From Aquimarina muelleri DSM 19832 (GTDB lineage Bacteria > Bacteroidota > Bacteroidia > Flavobacteriales > Flavobacteriaceae): a DNA stretch of 64,000 nt. The position numbers and the translations under genes were made by a program. The notes under the pieces are model-generated. The model was not told the origin of the DNA. It searched no databases and was given only the letters and a program-made list of their open reading frames with translations. Location: NCBI RefSeq assembly GCF_000430665.1, contig NZ_AUML01000030.1, forward strand, positions 1-64,000, in the 5' to 3' direction. Of this stretch, positions 56,930 through 64,000 are shown one piece after another (the stretch's first letter is position 1; each line of letters starts with the position of its first letter).

Positions 56930-57700
56930 TTATTTTATTAAAAATGTGTTTTCATTTTCCAATTCCTCTTCTTCAAAACCTATTGCATCCTTATACACAA
57001 AATAGACTGGTAGCAATGCAAAAGAGGAGGTAAAAAACACTCCAACAAAGCACATAATAAAACCAACCATCGTCGCTAACATAGAAGATACCCAAACTAA
57101 TCCAAAAACAAGTAGCCACTTTTTATTTCCTAGTTTAAAACTTGCTTTTATTAAATCTGAGACTTCTATCTCTGGATTAAAAGCAAATAAAACTCCTAGA
57201 AGCTGCAATGGTACAATTACATAAAAAAGAGGGAAATAACATAATGCTATAGCCAAAAGTGCTATCCCAAAAGTTACTAAAGAAAGAAGAAGAACTTTTC
57301 TTAAATTTCTACCTTTAAGAAAAACAAAATACGAGGACGTTTCTGGAAGACCTAAATCCACCTCTTTACAAACCTTATAGAAATGTGCTGTTATCCCAAA
57401 TTGAAATGCTGATGCTACAATAGATACTATAAAAACCAATATCACAAATAAAATCATAAGACCTATAGACACCTCTTCACTAGGATACCCATGCCCATAT
57501 CCTGAAGAAACCCCTGCTAAAGCAATAATGGGTATATACATTACAAAAATTAATGGAAGCATCACCAAAAAAGAAATCAATAAATGCACAAATCCTTGAA
57601 GCCATACTTTTTTAAAAAGCTCTATACTTTTATTAAAAATACCTCCAAAATCCAAAGAATTACAATTCTCTATCTTTTCAAAGAGTTTATCAGATGTCAT
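56930..57700 (-). CDS. uncharacterised integral membrane protein
   Basis: 256 residues with about six transmembrane helices (near 38-60, 78-110, 132-155, 158-172, 190-215 and 218-235). The N-terminus LDFGGIFNKSIELFKKVWLQ is typical of a flavobacterial family related to DUF975 or glycerophosphodiesterase membrane domains, which have no known enzyme activity. A Gly/Tyr-rich loop (GVSSGYGHGYPSEE) and an acidic C-terminus (GFEEEELENENTF) are noted. Its own terminator follows immediately. Confidence 0.75.
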   Translation of the reverse strand: MTSDKLFEKIENCNSLDFGGIFNKSIELFKKVWLQGFVHLLISFLVMLPLIFVMYIPIIALAGVSSGYGHGYPSEEVSIGLMILFVILVFIVSIVASAFQFGITAHFYKVCKEVDLGLPETSSYFVFLKGRNLRKVLLLSLVTFGIALLAIALCYFPLFYVIVPLQLLGVLFAFNPEIEVSDLIKASFKLGNKKWLLVFGLVWVSSMLATMVGFIMCFVGVFFTSSFALLPVYFVYKDAIGFEEEELENENTFLIK

Positions 57701-57770
57701 ATAATTATATTTTTGTTTAAGTGAAAAAAAAGGTCAAATATAGATTTTTTACAAAATAAACCCCTGCCAC

Positions 57771-57802
57771 TTTGTCATAAATCGTATTAAAAAGTATCTT
57801 TG
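57771..57802 (+). promoter_or_regulatory. miaB: promoter of miaB
   Basis: TTTG (57771-57774), 20 nt, TATCTTTG (57795-57802), with the start codon at 57844. A full match to the Bacteroidetes promoter form. Confidence 0.65.
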
Positions 57803-57843
57803 CATATTATTTGCCCTAAATTGATAAGGAATTATTTTTTTTT

Positions 57844-59289
57844 ATGGAGAAGATTATTGACGAAAATAAACAAGGCCAACCTCTTGTTCTTGATTACAAT
57901 AAAAACAACCAACGCAAGCTTTTTATTGAAAGTTACGGTTGTCAAATGAATTTTAGTGATAGTGAAATTGTTGCTTCTATTTTGGCTAAGGAGGGGTTTA
58001 ATACTACACTAAATCTAGAGGATGCAGACTTAGTTTTAGTAAACACCTGTTCTATTCGTGAAAAAGCAGAGCAAACAGTTCGGAAACGATTAGAAAAATA
58101 TAATGCCGTAAAAAAAATTAACCCAAGAATGAAAGTTGGAGTTCTGGGCTGTATGGCTGAAAGATTAAAAAGCAAATTTCTAGAAGAAGAAAAAATTGTA
58201 GATCTTGTTGTTGGCCCTGATGCATATAAAGATTTACCAAATTTAATTGAAGAAGTCGATGCTGGACGCAATGCTGTAAATGTAGTTCTTTCTAAAGAAG
58301 AGACCTATGGAGACATCTCTCCTATACGACTACAGAGCAATGGAGTGTCTGCTTTTGTATCTATAACAAGAGGATGCGATAACATGTGTACATTTTGTGT
58401 CGTTCCTTTTACCAGAGGAAGAGAACGCAGTCGAGATCCACAAAGTATTCTCGAAGAAATTGATGATTTAGTCCATCAAAACTTTAAGGAAATTACTTTA
58501 TTGGGTCAAAATGTAGATAGTTATCTATGGTACGGTGGTGGTCTAAAAAAAGACTTTGAAAAAGCAAGTGATTTTCAAAAAGCTACCGCAGTAAATTTTG
58601 CAAAGCTTTTGGATATGACTGCTAAAAAACATCCTAAATTACGCATTCGTTTTTCGACATCTAATCCACAAGATATGACTCTCGATGTTATTGAGATTAT
58701 GGCTAAACATAAAAACATTTGCAAGCACATACATCTTCCTATTCAAAGTGGAAGTGATCGTATTCTAAAAGAAATGAATCGTTTACACACCAGAGAAGAG
58801 TACATAAAATTAGTGACTGATATAAAAAAAATAATTCCTGATTGTGCCATAACTCAGGATATGATCATTGGTTTCCCCACAGAAACTGAAGAAGATCATC
58901 AAGATACATTATCACTGTTAGAAAACATAAAATACGAACATGGTTACATGTATGCCTATTCGGAAAGACCAGGGACACTTGCTGAACGCAAATTAGAGGA
59001 TGATGTCCCAGAAAAAACCAAAAAAAGAAGACTTGCCGAAGTCATACAATTACAACGTAGCCATAGCGCATACAGACATCAAAACTACATAGGAGAAACG
59101 TTTGAGGTATTAATAGAAAAAGAATCTAAAAAATCAGATCAACATTGGAGTGGCAGAACCACAAAAAACATAGTAGCAATATTTCCTAAAGAGAATTATA
59201 AAGTAGGAGATTTTGTAATGGTTCGTATAGATGAATGCACAAGCGCTACCTTACTTGGTAGAGCAATCGAGTATTCTGACAACAACTAA
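57844..59289 (+). CDS. miaB: tRNA (2-methylthio-N6-isopentenyladenosine37) methylthiotransferase
   Basis: 481 residues. Order: UPF0004 domain with Cys ligands in ESYGCQMNFSDSE (about residue 30), VNTCSIRE and LGCMAER; radical SAM core with RGCDNMCTFCVVPFTRGRER (about 175-194); and a C-terminal TRAM domain (about 410-475). The three N-terminal and three radical-SAM cysteines that hold the two 4Fe-4S clusters are all present. It adds the methylthio group to i6A37 of tRNAs. The gene is first in a plus-strand run reaching groEL. Confidence 0.97.
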   Translation: MEKIIDENKQGQPLVLDYNKNNQRKLFIESYGCQMNFSDSEIVASILAKEGFNTTLNLEDADLVLVNTCSIREKAEQTVRKRLEKYNAVKKINPRMKVGVLGCMAERLKSKFLEEEKIVDLVVGPDAYKDLPNLIEEVDAGRNAVNVVLSKEETYGDISPIRLQSNGVSAFVSITRGCDNMCTFCVVPFTRGRERSRDPQSILEEIDDLVHQNFKEITLLGQNVDSYLWYGGGLKKDFEKASDFQKATAVNFAKLLDMTAKKHPKLRIRFSTSNPQDMTLDVIEIMAKHKNICKHIHLPIQSGSDRILKEMNRLHTREEYIKLVTDIKKIIPDCAITQDMIIGFPTETEEDHQDTLSLLENIKYEHGYMYAYSERPGTLAERKLEDDVPEKTKKRRLAEVIQLQRSHSAYRHQNYIGETFEVLIEKESKKSDQHWSGRTTKNIVAIFPKENYKVGDFVMVRIDECTSATLLGRAIEYSDNN

Positions 59290-59347
59290 CTTACCAACAC
59301 AGACTAAACATTAAAAAGTAAAATAAACCATTAATAGTTTATTATAA

Positions 59348-60607
59348 ATGGAATCAGTTCAAGCCACAAAACAAAGATTCGGAATCATAGGTAATGACCC
59401 TAAATTAAACCGCGCAGTAGAAAAATCCATACAAGTAGCGCCTACTGATATTTCGGTTTTAGTGACTGGAGAAAGTGGTGTAGGAAAAGAAAGTATTCCT
59501 AAAATAATACACTCTTTATCTCACCGAAAACATGGCAAATATATTGCTGTAAACTGTGGAGCAATCCCTGAAGGAACAATAGATAGCGAGCTTTTTGGCC
59601 ATGAAAAAGGAGCATTTACAGGAGCTACACAAACCAGAAGTGGCTATTTTGAAGTTGCCGATGGAGGAACAATATTTCTGGATGAAGTAGGGGAATTACC
59701 TCTCACTACTCAAGTTCGCCTCTTAAGGGTTTTAGAAAACGGAGAGTTTATTAAAGTAGGATCTTCAAAAGTACAAAAAACAGATGTTCGCATTGTTGCC
59801 GCAACCAATGTAAATATGTTTGAAGCAATCAAAAAAGAAAGATTTCGAGAAGACCTATATTATCGCCTTAGTACTGTAGAAATACTTTTACCTCCTCTTA
59901 GAGAACGTAAAGACGACATCCATTTACTCTTTAGAAAGTTTGCTTCTGATTTCGCTACCAAATACAAAATGCCAACCATACGGTTAAGTGATGAAGCAGT
60001 TATACTTTTAGAAAAGTATCACTGGAGTGGTAACATTAGACAACTACGCAACATTGCCGAGCAAATTTCAGTCCTTGAGCAAAACAGAGCTATAACCGCA
60101 GCTTCTCTTCATGGATATCTGCCAAATATGGGAAATAATTTACCCGCAGTAATTTCTTCAGATAAAAAAGAGAGTAACTTCAGTAACGAAAGAGAGATTT
60201 TATACAAGGTCTTATTTGATATGAAAAGCGATCTTAATGACCTGAAAAAACTAACTATGGAGTTGATGCAAAATGGAAATAATCAACAAGTCCAAAAAGA
60301 TAATGAAGGATTAATTCAAAAAATTTACCAAGAGAAAGAAGAGACGCATTTTGAAAAACCAGTAAGAAAACCTACCTCTGAAGTACTTGAAATACAGTCA
60401 CAAAATACAATTCAAAGAACAGAAGACGATAAATATCATTTTGCTGAAGAAATTGAAGAAGAAGAAACACTATCCTTGCATGATAAAGAGTTAGAGTTAA
60501 TTAAAAAATCTTTAGAACGCCACAGAGGGAAACGAAAAGCTGCTGCAGAAGAATTAGGAATTAGTGAACGTACCCTGTATAGAAAAATAAAACAATATGA
60601 CCTCTAA
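59348..60607 (+). CDS. sigma-54 interaction domain AAA+ transcriptional activator
   Basis: 419 residues. It starts directly with the AAA+ domain, with no receiver or GAF domain. Walker A GESGVGKE (about 41), the sigma-54 contact [16 protein letters not shown] (about 89), Walker [12 protein letters not shown], and the Arg-finger region [21 protein letters not shown] variable linker (about 265-370) precedes a Fis-type helix-turn-helix ([20 protein letters not shown]). It lies 58 bp after miaB and 96 bp before lptE, a conserved flavobacterial order. It should activate sigma-54 promoters; the signal is unclear without a sensor domain. Confidence 0.93.
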   Translation: MESVQATKQRFGIIGNDPKLNRAVEKSIQVAPTDISVLVTGESGVGKESIPKIIHSLSHRKHGKYIAVNCGAIPEGTIDSELFGHEKGAFTGATQTRSGYFEVADGGTIFLDEVGELPLTTQVRLLRVLENGEFIKVGSSKVQKTDVRIVAATNVNMFEAIKKERFREDLYYRLSTVEILLPPLRERKDDIHLLFRKFASDFATKYKMPTIRLSDEAVILLEKYHWSGNIRQLRNIAEQISVLEQNRAITAASLHGYLPNMGNNLPAVISSDKKESNFSNEREILYKVLFDMKSDLNDLKKLTMELMQNGNNQQVQKDNEGLIQKIYQEKEETHFEKPVRKPTSEVLEIQSQNTIQRTEDDKYHFAEEIEEEETLSLHDKELELIKKSLERHRGKRKAAAEELGISERTLYRKIKQYDL

Positions 60608-60703
60608 TTAGGTTTAAGGAAATTATTTTATCCAAAAATTATTAAAAATATTATCAAAACTTTTTCAACATAGTTAGCAACCATAAGAAATCACAAAATA
60701 CAA

Positions 60704-61210
60704 ATGACTAAACTAAAATGCATTATTGTATTGATCATAAGCATACCTCTTCTTCAAGGGTGTGGCGCATACTCTTTTAGTGGAATATCTATTTCCCCTG
60801 AAACAAAAACATTTCAGGTTAATTTTTTTCAAAATCAATCTCCGAGAATTTTCCCAGGAGCAGATCAAACTTTTACGAATCAATTACAAGATTTAATCCT
60901 TAATCAAACTAACCTTAGTTTAACAAATTCTGGAGGAGATATTATTTATGAAGGAGAAATTGTACAAGATTATGTATCTCCTAACACTGCCACATCAGAT
61001 ATTACAGCAGCTCAAAACCGTTTAACCATTGCAGTTAATATGAGATTTTATGACGCAAAAGATTCTACACAAGATATGGAACAACGTTTTTCATTTTTCT
61101 TTGATTACCCAGCTTCATCATCAGAAAACACCATAAGAGATGAAGCTTTACAGATAATTTTTGAAAGAATCACGCAAGATATGTTTAATGCTACTTTAGC
61201 TAAATGGTAA
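60704..61210 (+). CDS. lptE: LPS assembly lipoprotein LptE
   Basis: 168 residues. Lipoprotein signal with lipobox LLQGC (Cys20) and the following GAYSFSGISISPETKTFQV, which is the usual LptE opening. The short alpha/beta body has VNFFQNQSPRI and a helix starting TFTNQLQDLILNQT. LptE plugs LptD in the outer membrane for lipopolysaccharide insertion. It lies between the sigma-54 activator and the TPR-type gene on one strand. Confidence 0.88.
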   Translation: MTKLKCIIVLIISIPLLQGCGAYSFSGISISPETKTFQVNFFQNQSPRIFPGADQTFTNQLQDLILNQTNLSLTNSGGDIIYEGEIVQDYVSPNTATSDITAAQNRLTIAVNMRFYDAKDSTQDMEQRFSFFFDYPASSSENTIRDEALQIIFERITQDMFNATLAKW

Positions 61211-61271
61211 GTTATCTTTTAGTTATTAGTTTTAATTCCTTAGATCGAACAACATTATAATTTAAAAATAC

Positions 61272-62219
61272 TTGAACACTAAAGAGTTTACATATATACT
61301 ACAAAATCCTAAACAATTAGATAAAGAACAAGGATATGCTCTAGAAAAAATCATCAAGACATTCCCTTATTTTCAATCTGCAAGATCTTTATTTTTAAAA
61401 TCTTTAAAATCTCAAGAAAGTTTTAGATACAATCAAGAATTAAAAATTACTGCAGCACATACTACAGATCGTAGTGTTTTATTTGATTTTATTACCTCGG
61501 ATATTTTCAAAGAAAATACCAAAAATCAAGATGTAAAAAAGAAACACACCTCTGAGATAGAGGTTATTGATCCTCAAGAAATAAAAGCGTCGCCTAGAAT
61601 CACTATGGACGAAGCTATACGGATGAAGATAAAAGAGGCCGAAGATGTTCTGGATCCTGCTTTATTTTTTACTCGAAAAGAAAATAAACCCCTTAAAAGT
61701 CTTGAAAAAGAATCTGAAATTTCCGAAACACAACAAGATCTTCAAAAGTCAGAAAAACAAAATAAAACACCCGAAGAAATATTACAAATAAATAAACCTC
61801 TTGATTTTACAAAAAAAGAAACACACTCATTTACAGAATGGCTAAAAATCACCTCTTTAGATCCAATAAAGAGAGACTCTAATCAAAAAACAACGTCATC
61901 TAATTCTAAAAATAAAGAAAACAAGTCTCAAAAACCTCTAGAACAAAAAGATAAGTTTAATTTAATTGATGAGTTTATCGCAAGTAATCCAAAAATAAAA
62001 CCTGTTGCTAAAAATGCTCCTGCCCGTGATCTGACTAAAGAAAACACAGTCCCAACAGACGAATTAATGACAGAAACTCTGGCTCGAGTTTATCTGAATC
62101 AAAAAAATTATAAAAAAGCAATTCAGGCATACAATATATTAATTTTGAAAAATCCCGAAAAAAGTGGTTTCTTTGCAGACCAAATTCGAGCAATAAAAAA
62201 AACACAAGAAAATAAATAA
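61272..62219 (+). CDS. TPR-like protein of unknown function between lptE and secG
   Basis: 315 residues if it starts at TTG (61272), giving MNTKEFTYILQNPKQ; no upstream ATG is available and this N-terminus looks complete, so a TTG start is likely. The N-terminus (about 1-85) holds FPYFQSARSLFLKSLKSQES and AAHTTDRSVLFDFITS, found in flavobacterial relatives. The middle is low-complexity and rich in Lys, Glu and Ser. The C-terminus has one tetratricopeptide-like repeat (ETLARVYLNQKNYKKAIQAY). It lies 7 bp before secG. Function unknown. Confidence 0.8.
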   Translation: MNTKEFTYILQNPKQLDKEQGYALEKIIKTFPYFQSARSLFLKSLKSQESFRYNQELKITAAHTTDRSVLFDFITSDIFKENTKNQDVKKKHTSEIEVIDPQEIKASPRITMDEAIRMKIKEAEDVLDPALFFTRKENKPLKSLEKESEISETQQDLQKSEKQNKTPEEILQINKPLDFTKKETHSFTEWLKITSLDPIKRDSNQKTTSSNSKNKENKSQKPLEQKDKFNLIDEFIASNPKIKPVAKNAPARDLTKENTVPTDELMTETLARVYLNQKNYKKAIQAYNILILKNPEKSGFFADQIRAIKKTQENK

Positions 62220-62226
62220 CAATATA

Positions 62227-62556
62227 ATGACAACTTTCTCAATTTTTCTGATACTTATCGTTATTGTATCTTTCTTACTAGTAGTAGTAATTATGGTACA
62301 AAATCCTAAAGGAGGTGGCTTATCCTCATCTTTTGGTGGTGGTGGAACTCAACAATTAGGTGGTGTAAAAAAAACTACCGATTTTCTCGACAAAAGCACA
62401 TGGACTCTAGCTACATTATTATTAGTTTTGATTCTGTTATCAAATGTTGATTTAATGGGAAGCAGTTCTATTCCAGAATCAAAAGTAAATACTGAAGATA
62501 TTCAGGTAGAAGCTCCTGTAGCTCCTCCTGCAGCAAAAGAAGATGACAAAGAATAG
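62227..62556 (+). CDS. secG: preprotein translocase subunit SecG
   Basis: 109 residues. Two transmembrane helices (about 5-22 and 56-73) separated by the conserved loop VQNPKGGGLSSSFGGGG and followed by the TQQLGG motif; an acidic and Ala/Pro-rich tail is common in Bacteroidetes. It is the small non-essential subunit of the SecYEG channel. A clear terminator follows. Confidence 0.93.
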   Translation: MTTFSIFLILIVIVSFLLVVVIMVQNPKGGGLSSSFGGGGTQQLGGVKKTTDFLDKSTWTLATLLLVLILLSNVDLMGSSSIPESKVNTEDIQVEAPVAPPAAKEDDKE

Positions 62557-62580
62557 CATCTTTAAAAAAATATAAAATAT

Positions 62581-62616
62581 AAAAAATGTCGACTTGTCAT
62601 AAAGTCGACATTTTTT
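62581..62616 (+). terminator. terminator after secG
   Basis: Fifteen-base arms (62581-62595 and 62602-62616; core TGTCGACTT with AAGTCGACA) with a six-base loop, ending in a run of six T. It separates the miaB-to-secG run from groESL. Confidence 0.9.
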
Positions 62617-62709
62617 ATTTCAATTTGTCAGTATCCATTTACTGGCATAATTTCTGAAATGATATCTTTCAAAGATTTCATTTTAATTTTATAACAAAAA
62701 CTAATCATA

Positions 62710-62985
62710 ATGGGAGTAAATATTAAACCTCTTTCAGATCGTGTGGTTGTAGAGCCATTACCGGCAGAAACACAAACAGCATCAGGATTGTTCATACCTG
62801 ATTCGGCTCAGGAAAAACAACAAAAAGGTAAAGTAGCTGCCGTAGGTGGCGGTAAAAAAGATCATGACATGACGGTTAAAGTTGGAGACACCGTACTTTA
62901 TGGTAAATATTCTGGTACTGAGTTAAAATTAGATGGAAAAGACTATCTAATCATGCGTGAGGATGATATACTAGCAATTGTATAA
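62710..62985 (+). CDS. groES: co-chaperonin GroES
   Basis: 91 residues. NIKPLSDRVVVEPLPAETQT is the usual start, the mobile loop is TASGLFIPDSAQEKQQKG, and GDTVLYGKYSGTELKLDGKD and LIMREDDILAIV close it. It caps the GroEL ring. It lies 127 bp before groEL; no CIRCE or clear sigma-54 element is visible in the 90 bp upstream. Confidence 0.97.
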   Translation: MGVNIKPLSDRVVVEPLPAETQTASGLFIPDSAQEKQQKGKVAAVGGGKKDHDMTVKVGDTVLYGKYSGTELKLDGKDYLIMREDDILAIV

Positions 62986-63109
62986 GAACACACATATCAA
63001 TTTAAAAAATTACAAAAAACAAATCTAATATTATACTATTCAACAAACTCCATTTAATTATTTTGGAACATCGAATAATATAATTTAAGATTTAATTAAA
63101 AAAAAATAA

Positions 63110-64000
<891 letters not shown>

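Noticed and set aside
62650..62675. Possible sigma-54 element upstream of groES (TGGCAT ... TCTG)
   Set aside because: The -12 half lacks the GC dinucleotide and the spacing is loose; not supportable.

Overview
The window is AT-rich and reads as a chromosome segment of a marine-type Bacteroidetes, family Flavobacteriaceae. The evidence is the complete gliding and type IX secretion block gldK-gldL-gldM-gldN, promoters of the Bacteroidetes form (TTTG or TTG, about 19-21 nt, TAnnTTTG), and weak ribosome binding sites. The genus is inferred only; an Aquimarina-like organism would fit.

Region 1 (1-29800, nearly all minus strand) is a trans-AT polyketide gene cluster cut by the left edge. Read in transcription order it starts with a predicted promoter near 29753-29780 and a leader of about 380 nt full of inverted and direct repeats. 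A NusG/UpxY/LoaP-type antiterminator follows, then a 3508-residue PKS, a free-standing class III aminotransferase, and a 1264-residue PKS (ACP-KS0-ACP-TE). After these come an MMPL-type RND transporter, a DUF4386 membrane protein, a LolA-like protein, a GMC oxidoreductase and a membrane-anchored START protein. Last is a partial PKS that carries a loading module (methyltransferase/adaptor-like, GNAT, ACP, ACP, KS, DH-like). No AT domain is visible in any PKS, so malonyl loading must be in trans. The most unusual part is the N-terminus of the 3508-residue protein: an ACP, a DUF2156/GNAT-like region, and a complete PLP-dependent beta-eliminating lyase domain of the tyrosine phenol-lyase/tryptophanase family, ahead of KS-DH-KR-ACP-KS-DH. 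The ACP-DUF-PLP-lyase order recalls the DUF-SH pair of the leinamycin PKS and suggests C-S (or other beta-elimination) chemistry on the carrier-bound chain. The KS-DH end of this protein and the ACP start of the 1264-residue protein form one split module.

Region 2 (29800-38160) is a variable zone. It holds a decayed IS3-family transposase; a small operon (ArsR, SRPBCC, VOC, DoxX, DUF4287, DUF998-like, DUF1801, VOC) in which three neighbouring gene pairs are fused; a TetR/thioredoxin-reductase-like/methyltransferase group; a broken hipBA toxin-antitoxin pair; and an initiator tRNA-Met with clear promoter and terminator.

Region 3 (38300-64000) is ordinary core genome. It contains a CPXCG protein, a tripartite RND efflux operon, an ABC-F protein, a DUF983 protein, a DadA-like oxidoreductase, gldN-gldM-gldL-gldK, an arginase-fold protein without metal ligands, topA, a membrane protein, miaB, a sigma-54 activator-type ATPase, lptE, a TPR-type protein, secG, groES and the start of groEL.

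How the cluster may work (inference): the antiterminator is the first gene of a very long transcription unit with hairpins in its leader and a 32-bp palindrome before the first PKS gene, so it probably lets polymerase read through about 28 kb. The chain likely starts on the loading PKS, continues in genes beyond the left edge, passes to the 3508-residue PKS and is released by the thioesterase of the 1264-residue PKS. The transporter, LolA-like and START proteins may handle a lipophilic product.
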